Shown here in pieces: positions 8,942-18,627 of a DNA stretch of 64,000 bases (positions are counted from its first letter, which is position 1; each line of letters starts with the position of its first letter). Under the pieces are notes generated by a model. That model worked only from the letters and a program-made list of their open reading frames with translations, was not told the origin of the DNA and did not search any database. The position numbers and the translations under genes were made by a program. The stretch comes from Gloeocapsopsis crepidinum LEGE 06123 (GTDB lineage: Bacteria; Cyanobacteriota; Cyanobacteriia; Cyanobacteriales; Chroococcidiopsidaceae). Location: contig NZ_JADEWN010000002.1 of NCBI RefSeq assembly GCF_015207655.1, positions 62,001-126,000 of the forward strand. Reading direction: 5' to 3'.

Positions 8942-9804
8942 TCATTTTGAAACGAATCTTGTAAACCAGAAATCAAATTGTATTGTGGCTGCCAGTTGAG
9001 TTGAGCTTTTGCTTTATCTACTGCAGCAAAAAAGTGCTGTACGCGCATCGGAAAAGCTTTTCGCTTACCAAAATCGAACTTTTTAGGATCGTAATGCACA
9101 ATTTGTAGTGCTTCACCTGATTTTCCAGCTGCCACAGCGCACGCCCGTGCCAGCCCATCAAAAGTTACATAGCGGTCGCCTGATACATTGTAAATTTCAC
9201 CGATGGCTTGCGTAGAACCTAAGATTTGACACATCGCTTGTGCTAGATCGTAGACGTGACCGAATTGAGTTATGTGTAATCCATTGCCAGGAATAGGAAT
9301 TGGGCGATCGCGAACGATGCGATCAAAAAACCAGCTTTCTAAGTCGTTGTAGTTTTGCGGACCATAAATATAAGTTGGACGAATGGCAGTAAAAGGTAAA
9401 CTCATTTTGGCAAGAAAAGTTTCAGTCTCGTATTTACCCCGATGACGGCTTTTGGGATCGACAGCATCACCTTCTTGATGCGGCATTTGGTCAGCAGGCA
9501 AATACACTCCTGCTGAACTCATATAGACGAAATGCTGCACTCGGTTTTGAAAGATTTCTGCTAAGGGTTGAGTATCGCTGAGTTCTCGCCCATTGTTATC
9601 AAAAATGGCATCAAAATTTTCTGGAAAAAGTTTTTCCTTGAGGTCATTGGGTTGAGTGCGATCGCCCGTAATTTGGGCAACTCCGGAGACTGGTGCTGGT
9701 CGATTACCACGATTAAACAACACAACCTCATGCCCTTGGGCAACAAGTAGTTGTGTGAGGTATACACCAATAAATCGCGTACCACCCATAATTAAAATTC
9801 GCAT
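8860..9804 (-). CDS. CSP41-like NAD-dependent epimerase/dehydratase
   Basis: A 314-residue short-chain dehydrogenase-fold protein. Seen: N-terminal MRILIMGGTRFIG with a variant Rossmann glycine motif, NRGNRPAP, and FVYMSSAGVYLP. It resembles the cyanobacterial ancestors of plastid CSP41 (chloroplast stem-loop-binding protein), which bind RNA in plants, rather than a sugar epimerase: the glycine motif and overall wording fit that group. I cannot tell from sequence alone whether it acts on RNA or on a sugar nucleotide. Its 3' end overlaps pgsA on the other strand by 82 bases. Confidence 0.85.
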   Translation of the reverse strand: MRILIMGGTRFIGVYLTQLLVAQGHEVVLFNRGNRPAPVSGVAQITGDRTQPNDLKEKLFPENFDAIFDNNGRELSDTQPLAEIFQNRVQHFVYMSSAGVYLPADQMPHQEGDAVDPKSRHRGKYETETFLAKMSLPFTAIRPTYIYGPQNYNDLESWFFDRIVRDRPIPIPGNGLHITQFGHVYDLAQAMCQILGSTQAIGEIYNVSGDRYVTFDGLARACAVAAGKSGEALQIVHYDPKKFDFGKRKAFPMRVQHFFAAVDKAKAQLNWQPQYNLISGLQDSFQNDYLTSGRDTAEVDFSVDDEILSVVGSK

Positions 9805-9953
9805 TGTGATTGGTTCCTTGTTCTTCTAGGGTCATTTTCTATGAGATTATCAGGTTGCGTCATTTGCTTGGAACTTATTTTTGAGTAAGACGTCATGGCT
9901 TCGATTACTCAATACAAAGCAGACAAGCTCCTGTATTCTCCAATTAGTTATTA

Positions 9954-11111
9954 ATGTCTTTACAATATGCACTTGTCCATGAGTGGTTAACGCCCAAAGC
10001 TACTGGTGGTTCAGAACTCGTAGTTAAAGAAATCCTCAAACACATTGATGCGGATTTGTATGCTTTGATTGACTTTGAATCAACTAACCCTAACAGCTAT
10101 TTATTTCAGCGTTCGATTGGAACGACATTTTTGCAGCACCTACCTTTTGCTCGTCATGGCATACAGAAATATCTACCGTTGTTACCGCTAGCGATCGAAC
10201 AGTTAGATTTACGTGCTTATGATGCGATCATTTCCTCTTCCCACACTGTCGCCAAAGGAGTTTTAACTAGTCCAGAACAGATGCACATTTGCTACTGTCA
10301 TACTCCGATGCGGTTTGCCTGGGAACTGACATTTGATTATTTACGCAGTAGCCGTATTGGTCAGGGATTGCCAGGAGTTTTGACACGATACATACTCCAC
10401 CGAATGCGCCAGTGGGATGCATTGAGTGCAAATCGAGTCGATTACTTTGTTGCCAACTCACAAAATACTGCACGTCGCATTTGGCGATGCTATCGCCGTC
10501 CTGCAACCGTGATTTACCCACCGGTAGACATCGAACGGTTTCCCTTTGTCAGTGAGAAACAAGACTTTTATGTAACGGTTTCCCGCTTAGTTAGTTACAA
10601 GCAAGTATCTTTGATTGTGCGTGCTTTTAACCAACTCAAAAAGCCTTTAGTCGTTATTGGTACTGGACCAGAACTCAAGCAAATTCGCAACTTAGCACAA
10701 TCGAATGTTCAAGTACTAGGAGCACAGCCGAATGAAGTTGTTGAGCAGTATATGGCTGCCGCCAAAGCATTTGTTTATGCAGCTTGTGAAGATTTTGGTA
10801 TAGCTCTTGTAGAAGCACAAGCTTGTGGTACTCCGGTCATTGCTTATGGAGCAGGCGGAGCGTTAGAAACTGTACGTTCGATTTGGCAATATCCAGACAC
10901 AGGAACTGGTATATTTTTTTCAACCCAAACAGAAGCAGCCTTAATGGAAGCTATCGAAAAGTTTGAAGCCTATCACAAAGCATTTCAGCCTGAGTGGATT
11001 CGTACTCATGCTAATCAGTTTGCTGCTGATGTGTTTAGTGAGAAGTTTCTCGCGTTTTTGCACAACTCGTGGCAAGACCGCTTGACAAAAAAACAAAGTT
11101 TTTTGGATTGA
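9954..11111 (+). CDS. GT4-family glycosyltransferase
   Basis: A 385-residue GT-B fold glycosyltransferase. Seen: the N-terminal acceptor half starting LVHEWLTPKATGGSE, the start of the donor-binding half FYVTVSRLVSYKQV, VIGTGPELKQI, and the E-x7-E motif region EDFGIALVEAQACGTPVIAY, which binds the nucleotide-sugar. The donor is likely GDP-mannose or a similar sugar, given gmd and fcl downstream, but this is inference. It probably acts at the cytoplasmic face of the inner membrane in building a surface polysaccharide. Confidence 0.9.
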   Translation: MSLQYALVHEWLTPKATGGSELVVKEILKHIDADLYALIDFESTNPNSYLFQRSIGTTFLQHLPFARHGIQKYLPLLPLAIEQLDLRAYDAIISSSHTVAKGVLTSPEQMHICYCHTPMRFAWELTFDYLRSSRIGQGLPGVLTRYILHRMRQWDALSANRVDYFVANSQNTARRIWRCYRRPATVIYPPVDIERFPFVSEKQDFYVTVSRLVSYKQVSLIVRAFNQLKKPLVVIGTGPELKQIRNLAQSNVQVLGAQPNEVVEQYMAAAKAFVYAACEDFGIALVEAQACGTPVIAYGAGGALETVRSIWQYPDTGTGIFFSTQTEAALMEAIEKFEAYHKAFQPEWIRTHANQFAADVFSEKFLAFLHNSWQDRLTKKQSFLD

Positions 11112-11243
11112 AGTACTATGCTTGTTCTTGGTTTCCCGATCTCCCATTCCTATTTTAGGATTGTCGGGATCGCATTCGAGCTATCTTGCATCATCAGGCT
11201 TTAAAATCATGACTAAATGTGGTGTGGATTGTTAAGGAGTAAA

Positions 11244-12020
11244 ATGACTGCCCATTCGCTCCTCTCAGGCAAAAGATTACGGGCTTTCGTGCAATCTGGT
11301 TTTCAGAAGCGATCGCCCAGCGATAAAAGTAGAACGTTGTTGCGATCCCTCTTATTCTTATCTGCTAAAAAGCTGTTCATCACAATATCGCTTGATTTTG
11401 TCAGTCGAGAGTTCATCAAAAGACTGTTTGACGTTATCTTCTCTCTGTCGGTTCTGATTTTATTTTCTCCGGTTTATCTACTGTTAGCATTACTCATTGC
11501 TTATAGTTCAGAAGGACCAGTGTTTTACATCCAGGAACGAGTTGGAAAAAACTATCAGTCGTTTGAGTGTATCAAGTTCCGAACAATGGTAACGAACGCT
11601 GATGAGATGTTACTAGAATTAATGGAAGCATCGCCTCATCTACGGCAAGAATTTGCCGACAATTTTAAGCTAAAACAGGATCCAAGAATTACAAAAATAG
11701 GTCGCTTTTTACGATTAACTAGCCTTGATGAATTTCCCCAATTTTGGAACGTTCTTAAAGGAGATATGAGTGTTGTTGGTCCTCGCCCTTTAGTAGCTCA
11801 GGAATTGTATATGTATGGTTCTCATATTGACAAGGTTTTGACAATCAAACCAGGAATTACCGGATTGTGGCAGGTATCAGGGCGTAACGATATTCCTTAC
11901 AACCGGAGAATTCAGATAGATCTTTACTACGTCAAGTTCCACAACTTTTGGCTTGATTTATGGGTAATTGTGAAAACAATCGGAGTCGTTATTGTCCCAA
12001 AAAATAACGGTGCTTACTGA
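11244..12020 (+). CDS. Polyprenyl-phosphate sugar-1-phosphate transferase (second copy of family)
   Basis: A 258-residue protein; the ATG at 11244 is preceded by AAGGAG and preferred over an open frame nine codons longer. A basic N-terminal arm of about 60 residues leads to one hydrophobic helix (VIFSLSVLILFSPVYLLLAL) and the conserved catalytic core: GPVFYIQERVGKN, CIKFRTMV, DPRITKIGRFLRLTSLDEF, DMSVVGPRPL and KPGITGLWQVSGRN. It is a paralogue of the enzyme at 7294-7962, and would start a second type of repeat unit or use a different sugar. It lies between a GT4 glycosyltransferase and gmd-fcl on the same strand. Confidence 0.9.
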   Translation: MTAHSLLSGKRLRAFVQSGFQKRSPSDKSRTLLRSLLFLSAKKLFITISLDFVSREFIKRLFDVIFSLSVLILFSPVYLLLALLIAYSSEGPVFYIQERVGKNYQSFECIKFRTMVTNADEMLLELMEASPHLRQEFADNFKLKQDPRITKIGRFLRLTSLDEFPQFWNVLKGDMSVVGPRPLVAQELYMYGSHIDKVLTIKPGITGLWQVSGRNDIPYNRRIQIDLYYVKFHNFWLDLWVIVKTIGVVIVPKNNGAY

Positions 12021-12402
12021 ACATATGTATATAGAGAACTGTGCTACAGGACTATGCTAGCTATTGCTTAGTGGTTGGTAAGCCAAGCCAAAAGCCTTGC
12101 CTGTTATAAGTAAGCGAGATACTTACGACAATCTTGAGGCTAATGGCTAATTACAAGTTGATTTAATTTCCGCGAACTTAAAACCTGATTTGCACATCAA
12201 TCCATATCTAGATTGTGCCAAACTAAACTGACACTTTGATTGTTTCTTGGCAACAGATGTTAGTTAGCGTAAAGTTTAATTTAACAATTATTGTAGTGTT
12301 CACCAAGCAACACCAAACAAGATATGGTGAACCGCTGGTGCCTATGTTAAGTTGTAGCAGTTTTACTGTACCCAATTTGAAACAGGTTATAAATCACCGA
12401 GT
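12021..12402. other. 382-bp intergenic region upstream of gmd
   Basis: No open frame with a ribosome-binding site and no recognisable RNA gene. It presumably carries the gmd-fcl promoter, but I could not define a convincing -35/-10 pair. Confidence 0.4.
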
Positions 12403-13479
12403 ATGACGCAACGTAAACGAGCGCTAATTACAGGAATTACTGGTCAAGACGGCTCCTATTTGAGCGAGTTTTTACTAGAACAAGGCTACGAAGTTCATGG
12501 CATAATTCGGCGGACATCAACATTCAACACGGATCGGATTGACCATATCTACGAAGATCCCCACAAAGAAGGGGTGAGGTTATTGTTACACTACGGCGAC
12601 CTCACCGATGGAACAACTCTACGTCGGATTTTAGAAGAAACCCAGCCGACAGAAATTTATAACCTTGGTGCGCAATCACACGTACGCGTAAGCTTTGACT
12701 CACCAGAATACACTGTAGATTCGGTTGCGATGGGAACACTAAGGCTACTTGAAGCTATTCGCGACTACCAGCGACGTACTGGTATTGAAGTCCGTTTCTA
12801 TCAAGCAGGTTCGTCAGAAATGTTTGGCTTAGTACAAGAAGTTCCACAGAAAGAAACTACACCGTTTTATCCACGTAGTCCATACGCTTGCGCCAAAGTA
12901 TACGCGCACTGGCAAACCCTCAACTATCGCGAATCTTATGACTTGTTTGCGTGTAATGGCATTTTATTTAATCACGAATCACCACGGCGTGGAGAAACCT
13001 TTGTGACACGCAAAATTACTCGGGCAGTCGCACGGATTGTTGCAGGAAAACAAAAGAACATTTACATGGGTAATCTTGATGCCAAGCGTGACTGGGGGTA
13101 CGCGAAGGACTATGTACGTGCGATGTGGCTGATGCTACAACAACCCGAACCTGATGACTATGTCATTGCAACTGGAGAAACACACTCTGTAAAAGAATTC
13201 CTTAAATTAGCATTTAGTTATGTCAATCTTGACTGGCAAGATTATGTCGAATTCGACGAGCGTTATTTACGCCCAGCAGAAGTTGAATTATTGATTGGCG
13301 ATCCTACAAAAGCTAAGCAAAAACTCGGTTGGCAACCGTCAGTTACGTTTGAGCAGTTGGTCGCACTCATGGTGGAAGCTGACTTAAGAGCTTTGGGTCA
13401 AGAATCACCTAATGGTAACGGTGCGCAAGTACATGATTTGGCTACAATTCGTCAAGAGCTGGGTAGTTTACACTTTTAG
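12403..13479 (+). CDS. gmd: GDP-mannose 4,6-dehydratase
   Basis: A 358-residue SDR enzyme converting GDP-mannose to GDP-4-keto-6-deoxymannose, first step toward GDP-L-fucose. Seen: Rossmann motif [47 protein letters not shown], catalytic Y-x3-K in [12 protein letters not shown], and [18 protein letters not shown], all diagnostic of Gmd. Full length. The stop is 25 bases before the next gene, fcl, which uses its product; the two almost certainly form an operon. Confidence 0.97.
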   Translation: MTQRKRALITGITGQDGSYLSEFLLEQGYEVHGIIRRTSTFNTDRIDHIYEDPHKEGVRLLLHYGDLTDGTTLRRILEETQPTEIYNLGAQSHVRVSFDSPEYTVDSVAMGTLRLLEAIRDYQRRTGIEVRFYQAGSSEMFGLVQEVPQKETTPFYPRSPYACAKVYAHWQTLNYRESYDLFACNGILFNHESPRRGETFVTRKITRAVARIVAGKQKNIYMGNLDAKRDWGYAKDYVRAMWLMLQQPEPDDYVIATGETHSVKEFLKLAFSYVNLDWQDYVEFDERYLRPAEVELLIGDPTKAKQKLGWQPSVTFEQLVALMVEADLRALGQESPNGNGAQVHDLATIRQELGSLHF

Positions 13480-13504
13480 GCAAAACTGACAAGGAATTAA
13501 ACAG

Positions 13505-14446
13505 ATGGCAGCCTTAGATTTGAACGACAAACACATTCTTGTCACTGGTGGGGCTGGATTCTTGGGTCGTCAAGTGATTGAACAGCTGTGTCTAGCAGGA
13601 GCCGAACAGCAAAAAATTACTGTACCGCGATCGCACGAGTGTGACTTACGCAGTTTAGAGAATTGCCAACGCGCAGTCGATCAGCAAGACATCGTCATCC
13701 ACTTGGCGGCTCATGTTGGTGGTATTGGTTTGAACCAAGTGAAACCTGCTGAACTTTTTTATGACAACCTGATGATGGGTGCACAATTGATTCATGCTGC
13801 CTATCAAGCTGGAGTAGAAAAATTTGTTTGTGTTGGCACAATTTGTGCCTATCCTAAATTCACACCAGTGCCCTTCAAAGAAGATGACCTTTGGAATGGA
13901 TATCCAGAAGAAACAAATGCTCCTTATGGTGTCGCAAAAAAAGCCCTTTTAGTACAACTTCAAGCCTACAGGCAACAATATAATTTCAATGGTATTTATT
14001 TACTACCAGTAAACTTATACGGTCCAGAAGACAACTTTAATCCTCAAAGTTCTCATGTGATTCCTGCACTTATTCGTAAAGTCTACGAAGCTCAACAAAA
14101 AGGTGATAAGGAAATTCGAGTATGGGGCGATGGCAGTCCTACCCGTGAGTTTCTCTATTCGGAAGATGCAGCACGGGGCATAGTTATGGGAACATTATCT
14201 TATAACGAGCCTGAGCCTATTAACTTAGGTACGGGCTTTGAGATCTCCATCCGCGATTTGATTTCTTTAATCTGTGAATTGATGGAGTTTGATGGCAAAA
14301 TTGTCTACGAAACCGATAAGCCAAATGGTCAGCCACGTCGTTGTTTAGATACAGAACGAGCGAAAAAATTTGGCTTTACTGCTCAAATTGATTTTAGGCG
14401 AGGATTAAAAAATACTATTGATTGGTATCGGCAACACGCAAACTAA
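13505..14446 (+). CDS. fcl: GDP-L-fucose synthase
   Basis: A 313-residue SDR epimerase-reductase that turns GDP-4-keto-6-deoxymannose into GDP-L-fucose using NADPH. Seen: [29 protein letters not shown], the catalytic site [25 protein letters not shown] and [10 protein letters not shown]. It follows gmd after 25 bases and is followed by a good rho-independent terminator, so gmd-fcl is a complete two-gene unit. GDP-fucose would be used by glycosyltransferases of the surface polysaccharide. Confidence 0.96.
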   Translation: MAALDLNDKHILVTGGAGFLGRQVIEQLCLAGAEQQKITVPRSHECDLRSLENCQRAVDQQDIVIHLAAHVGGIGLNQVKPAELFYDNLMMGAQLIHAAYQAGVEKFVCVGTICAYPKFTPVPFKEDDLWNGYPEETNAPYGVAKKALLVQLQAYRQQYNFNGIYLLPVNLYGPEDNFNPQSSHVIPALIRKVYEAQQKGDKEIRVWGDGSPTREFLYSEDAARGIVMGTLSYNEPEPINLGTGFEISIRDLISLICELMEFDGKIVYETDKPNGQPRRCLDTERAKKFGFTAQIDFRRGLKNTIDWYRQHAN

Positions 14447-14453
14447 AATGTGA

Positions 14454-14482
14454 GAGGGTGAGGTGATTTCGCCCTCTTTTTT
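14454..14482 (+). terminator. Rho-independent terminator after gmd-fcl
   Basis: GAGGGTGA pairs with TTCGCCCTC (8 pairs including one G-T), closed by a short loop and followed directly by six T residues, starting 8 bases after the fcl stop codon. Confidence 0.85.
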
Positions 14483-14872
14483 AGAATCAAGCTCTTAGCT
14501 CTATTGGTTAAGTTATTCTAAATTCAGAACTTAATTGCGTTCATAGATACGAAATTAAGCTTATGAAAAAGGATTTTTTCCTTCGGAGAACAGTCAGCGC
14601 TTATAGGTGCTTTGGCTGTAGTAGCATTTCTTTTAGCTGCAGAACTCTGCAATTTTATAGTTAGAGATTTTAGGAGGAACTTACAGCTAAATGATGAGCA
14701 AATGAACCAACACAAAAATAGTGAAATAATCGCTCCTAACTTTAAATAAATAGTCTCACTTTTTTAATTAAGTTGACTTACTAGTTCAGTATTCGCTGAG
14801 ACTAAGCCCATCATAATGACTGATGGTGGTTAACTTAATAAACACCAAAACATATACTTTACGAAGCTAATA
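14483..14872. other. Intergenic region between fcl and folate ligase
   Basis: About 390 bases without a supportable gene. A 63-codon open frame on the minus strand at 14524-14715 lacks a ribosome-binding site. Nothing else is recognised. Confidence 0.4.
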
Positions 14873-15436
14873 GTGATTAGTCAGCCTGTAAAAGTAGAAT
14901 TGCGCCGTTTACTGCTTCACAAGCGGCAATCTATGAACTTGAAAGAGTGGCAGGAAAAAAGTCGTCTTATCTGCTCTCACTTACAAGCATCATCACCATT
15001 TACTCAAGCAAAGACCATTCTGACCTATTTTAGTTTTCGTCAAGAACCAGATCTGAGTGCGTTATTTACAGCAAAAAAAAATTGGGGTTTCCCACGTTGT
15101 ATCAATCAATCATTAAATTGGCATTTGTGGCACCCAGGGAACGATACTCGAATTGGAGATTATGGCATTCTAGAACCTCTCCCTTGTGCCCCACTAATCA
15201 AAGCTAATGAAGTAGATTTAATTTTGGTTCCTGCTGTTGCTTGTGATATTCGAGGCTATCGTTTAGGTTACGGAGGTGGTTTCTACGATCGCTTACTCAG
15301 TTCTGCCGAATGGAAGTCAAAGCCTACAATTGGCATTGTTTTTGACTTTGCTTACTTACCTCAGTTACCTATTGAGACTTGGGATATACCTTTGCATATT
15401 GTTTGCACAGAAACTGGCTTGAAAATGATGCAATAA
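14873..15436 (+). CDS. 5-formyltetrahydrofolate cyclo-ligase
   Basis: A 187-residue enzyme that uses ATP to convert 5-formyl-THF to 5,10-methenyl-THF, returning folate to the one-carbon pool. Seen: N-terminal KVELRRLLLHKRQSM, ILTYFSFRQEPD, and the hallmark C-terminal motif RLGYGGGFYDRLL, preceded by DLILVPAVACD. The start is a GTG at 14873; no strong ribosome-binding site is visible, so the exact start is uncertain. It is followed by a strong hairpin. Confidence 0.93.
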   Translation: MISQPVKVELRRLLLHKRQSMNLKEWQEKSRLICSHLQASSPFTQAKTILTYFSFRQEPDLSALFTAKKNWGFPRCINQSLNWHLWHPGNDTRIGDYGILEPLPCAPLIKANEVDLILVPAVACDIRGYRLGYGGGFYDRLLSSAEWKSKPTIGIVFDFAYLPQLPIETWDIPLHIVCTETGLKMMQ

Positions 15437-15459
15437 AACTTCCTCAATTTGATTACGCC

Positions 15460-15487
15460 AGCGCAGAGGACTATTGTCCTCTGCGCT
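15460..15487 (+). terminator. Strong hairpin after folate ligase
   Basis: AGCGCAGAGGAC and GTCCTCTGCGCT form a perfect 12-bp stem around a 4-base TATT loop, starting 24 bases after the stop codon. The T tract that should follow is weak, but position and stability fit a terminator. Confidence 0.7.
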
Positions 15488-15852
15488 CTAACTGCATACT
15501 TTTAAGTAAGTATTTAGTTAGAAAAATACACTTACTATAATATTATATTTAAAATACAAAGTCAAGATTTCTTCTAAATATAATACTGAATTTGATAACA
15601 ATTTTCTAAAATAAGTAAGTTCTTAAATTAAGAGAATAAAATTAAGATTATTATGTCCTAAATGTTGCTCATAAATCTTCTTTAAGTAGAATGAGATTTA
15701 AATCATAAAACCATACTCTGTTTAGATAAATAAAGAATAATGCACAACAATACCAAATTAAAGGCAATACTAAAATCTAATTCTTCTTTCCTTACCTAAA
15801 GGATGGTATTTTTATTTTCATGTGTCAGTAGAGTTACAGATTTTGACAGCAG
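15488..15852. other. Very AT-rich intergenic region upstream of ABC permease
   Basis: About 365 bases of AT-rich sequence with dense stops. No gene, RNA or repeat is recognised. Confidence 0.4.
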
Positions 15853-16716
15853 ATGAGTAAAGTTAAAACCCAAGGACGAGTTAAGAATCAACACATATGG
15901 GCGGGAAAGTATGTGTTGATGTATGGGTTATTAGGGGCGATCGCGCTCATCATGCTATTTCCCTTACTTTGGCTAATTAGCACTGCCTTCAAGTCATCAA
16001 GCGAAAACATATTTCAATTTCCGCCACAGCTGTTACCTAGTCAGCCTACAGTAGAAAATTTTGCACAGGTTTGGCAGACGAATCCTTTTGGACAATATTT
16101 ATTTAACAGTACGTTAGTTGCTATCTTGACAGTCACGCTTAATTTGCTTTTTTGTGCATTAGCAGCATATCCGTTGGCAAGATTAGACTTTCGAGGCAGA
16201 GACTCAATGTTTACCGCGATTGTCGCGACGATTATGATTCCTTTTCAAATTGTCATGATTCCCTTGTATATTCTCACTGTGCAGTTAGGCATGAGAAACA
16301 GCTATTTAGGAATCATTTTTCCTGCACTTGCTTCAGCATTTGGCATCTTTCTACTACGACAGGCTTTTCAGGGCGTTCCCAAAGAGATGGAAGAGGCAGC
16401 ACGCATTGATGGCTGTTCAGAATTAGGTTTATGGTGGTTTGTGATGCTTCCTGCGATTCGCCCTGCATTAGTCACTTTAGCGATTTTTGTTTTTATTGGC
16501 TCTTGGAGTGATTTCTTGTGGCCTTTAATTGTTATTGATCGACCAGAACTATACACTCTACCTTTAGGAGTCGCAACGTTAGCAGGGACGTTTTCTCTCG
16601 ATTGGCGCTTAATTGCTGCAGGTTCTGTAATCTCGATTGCGCCTGTGTTGATAGTATTTTTACTGCTACAGCGCTACATTGTGCCAACCGAGACCGGAAG
16701 TGGAGTTAAAGGCTAG
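15853..16716 (+). CDS. Carbohydrate ABC transporter permease (MalG type)
   Basis: A 287-residue inner-membrane subunit of a CUT1-type sugar importer. Seen: six hydrophobic helices, the LLWLISTAFKSS start of MalG-like proteins, and the EAA loop EEAARIDGCSELGLWWFVMLP that contacts the ATPase. No binding protein, MalF-type partner or ATPase lies nearby, so the rest of the transporter must be elsewhere on the chromosome. The substrate cannot be read from the sequence. Its stop is 3 bases from that of the convergent downstream gene. Confidence 0.93.
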   Translation: MSKVKTQGRVKNQHIWAGKYVLMYGLLGAIALIMLFPLLWLISTAFKSSSENIFQFPPQLLPSQPTVENFAQVWQTNPFGQYLFNSTLVAILTVTLNLLFCALAAYPLARLDFRGRDSMFTAIVATIMIPFQIVMIPLYILTVQLGMRNSYLGIIFPALASAFGIFLLRQAFQGVPKEMEEAARIDGCSELGLWWFVMLPAIRPALVTLAIFVFIGSWSDFLWPLIVIDRPELYTLPLGVATLAGTFSLDWRLIAAGSVISIAPVLIVFLLLQRYIVPTETGSGVKG

Positions 16717-16719
16717 AAA

Positions 16720-17613
16720 TTAACGCGGACGAATAACTTGAGGAGCTGCGATCGCCATTGCATCAAGAGTGCCAGTCTGGTTATATGCTCCTGACCATAC
16801 TGCAACCAACGAATCACATAACTGTAGCATTTCAGCTTCACTGTGCATACCCCATAAGGCAAGTGGTTTGCGAGTAGAATGAGACAATGCTAGTCGCCAG
16901 TTAATAGGAATACTAGGAGCAGCGTTATAGGCACCTGATAAAGCACCAGTGATTGAGCTGACATGCGGTTGACACGCTGCTCGCTTTACAGAAAGCTGAA
17001 AGTCTTCTAGGCTACTTAAGAAACAGTAAAATGCCAAGGCGACCGCACTACGAGGTTGTCCTAACACTGAGACAGCTTTTGCTAGGCTAGCTTGATGTTC
17101 TAATAAACTTTTTACCTGCATCAACTGTTGAGTTAGTAATGATTGAGGCGCTTCTATAAAATGAACGACTAATGAAATTAAGCTAGCTACCTGGAGTTTT
17201 TCTTTCAAAGACAATGCGATCGCATATCCAACAGCTAAAACTCCAGCAACTATTTCTGGATCGTCCTGCCATGATACAAACTGCCGCAAATTGTGTTTCA
17301 ACTGAGTTTCGTTGTCGTGATAGAAAAGTGCGATCGGTAATGCCGCAATAATAGCTTTAACTGGATTAATAGGTCTACTTTGGCTTGAGAAGTAGGAATG
17401 ACCTGCACCCATATCCATTATCTCTTTTTGAATCAAACTTTGCGCTACTGCAGTTCCTAGACGTTCCCATAAAAAATCTTCTGCAGTGGAGCTTGAGGCA
17501 TCTGAATTTATTTCGGTGTTGACGAGGGAAAATCGACTCACATGAGTTAGCATGCCTCCAACTGCCGCGCCTAATAAAGTGCCGCGGAATCGACTACAAA
17601 GTGAGTAACGCAT
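16720..17613 (-). CDS. ADP-ribosylglycohydrolase-like protein lacking metal ligands
   Basis: A 297-residue protein. The N-terminal SRFRGTLLGAAVGGML and the later SSITGALSGAYNAAPSIP match the start and the conserved middle of the ADP-ribosylglycohydrolase (DraG) fold. The usual metal-binding residues are not visible: the GD of the opening motif is GG, and no TDDT or DxxxDD motif appears. I infer a fold relative that is probably not an active hydrolase or uses different chemistry. Family assignment is moderate. Confidence 0.7.
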   Translation of the reverse strand: MRYSLCSRFRGTLLGAAVGGMLTHVSRFSLVNTEINSDASSSTAEDFLWERLGTAVAQSLIQKEIMDMGAGHSYFSSQSRPINPVKAIIAALPIALFYHDNETQLKHNLRQFVSWQDDPEIVAGVLAVGYAIALSLKEKLQVASLISLVVHFIEAPQSLLTQQLMQVKSLLEHQASLAKAVSVLGQPRSAVALAFYCFLSSLEDFQLSVKRAACQPHVSSITGALSGAYNAAPSIPINWRLALSHSTRKPLALWGMHSEAEMLQLCDSLVAVWSGAYNQTGTLDAMAIAAPQVIRPR

Positions 17614-17714
17614 TTCTGCAATTTTTTGAATATGACAACTGAGTCGTTTGTGATAGATAATTGCTCAGCTAATTTAATATTGTGTGTAATCCGTATCTCT
17701 AGCAAGTACAAGCC

Positions 17715-18158
17715 TCAGGATGACTTACTAAGATAATTAACTAACGCCTGTAGCCCCAAGCGATAGCTCTCTGCTCCAAAACCACTAATCTGCCCTAACA
17801 CCACCGGCGCTATATAGGAATGATGACGGAAAGTTTCTCGTTGATAGATGTTGCTGATATGAACCTCTACTGTCGGTAGCATAACTGCAGTAAGTGCGTC
17901 TCGCAAAGCGACACTAGTATGCGTATATGCACCTGCGTTGATCAGTATACCTTGATGCTCATTCCTTGCTGCATGGATAGCATCTACTAAAACACCTTCG
18001 TGGTTTGACTGAAGGGCTACAATAACTACACTTAGCTTCTTGGCTTCTTCTTCTAAGAGGCTATTAATATCTTCTAGATTTGTGAAGCCATAAACCTCTG
18101 GCTCGCGTTGCCCTAAGAGATTTAAATTTGGTCCATGTAGTACAAGAATACTGCTCAA
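17715..18158 (-). CDS. aroQ: 3-dehydroquinate dehydratase, type II
   Basis: A 147-residue enzyme of the shikimate pathway removing water from 3-dehydroquinate. Seen: [19 protein letters not shown] with the catalytic tyrosine region, [16 protein letters not shown], and [18 protein letters not shown] with the catalytic histidine. Full length. The small 46-aa gene lies directly upstream on the same strand, about 30 bases away, so they may be co-transcribed. Confidence 0.96.
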   Translation of the reverse strand: MSSILVLHGPNLNLLGQREPEVYGFTNLEDINSLLEEEAKKLSVVIVALQSNHEGVLVDAIHAARNEHQGILINAGAYTHTSVALRDALTAVMLPTVEVHISNIYQRETFRHHSYIAPVVLGQISGFGAESYRLGLQALVNYLSKSS

Positions 18159-18188
18159 TTGCTACATCTTAAAAAGAGGTTTTATGAA

Positions 18189-18329
18189 CTACTGATAGCG
18201 ACGTTGTCTATCATCAACTGGAATAGGAATTGGCTCTGGTTCTGGTTCAGCTTCTGGTCCCAACAAAGTTTCTATTAGCCTACGTGCCCATTCCTTTAAT
18301 TTTTCCAGTACTTTTTCTAAGTAGTCCAT
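18189..18329 (-). CDS. Small 46-residue acidic-tailed protein
   Basis: An intact 46-codon frame begins MDYLEKVLEKLKEWARRL and ends VDDRQRRYQ. AGGAG lies 9 bases upstream of the ATG at 18329. The first half is an amphipathic helix; the middle is a run of Glu-Pro pairs followed by PIPIP; the tail is charged. The codon pattern and ribosome-binding site support a real gene. I believe similar short proteins occur in other cyanobacteria but cannot check. It is 30 bases upstream of aroQ on the same strand. Function unknown; the amphipathic helix might bind a membrane or partner protein. Confidence 0.7.
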   Translation of the reverse strand: MDYLEKVLEKLKEWARRLIETLLGPEAEPEPEPIPIPVDDRQRRYQ

Positions 18330-18627
18330 TGAATCGATTGCTCCTAAAATACGACCTAGATTGCTTCGCTGACCTAAACGAGAAAATTTTGCCTATGGCT
18401 GAATTTTAAGCTTGTAACTTTTACTTAATATTAAACTTATCATATCAGCTGAAACTGGGTTCATGACACCATAGACAGATATCTTGCTAAACACGCCAAG
18501 TACTGGGAGTATTTATCCTAGGATTTTAATTATAGTGGCAAGCAATACAAATCTGTAAGCGTATAGCAACTCTTAATTTTTTCTTTATTAGTAGCATTAA
18601 TTACATGCTCTGATATTTTGTTGTCTA

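Noticed and set aside
14524-14715. 63-codon frame on the minus strand
   Set aside because: No ribosome-binding site and no recognisable pattern; lies in stop-rich intergenic DNA.
15853-16716. A full sugar transport operon around the MalG-type permease
   Set aside because: Neighbours on both sides are unrelated (folate ligase, ADP-ribosylglycohydrolase-like protein); no binding protein, second permease or ATPase is present.
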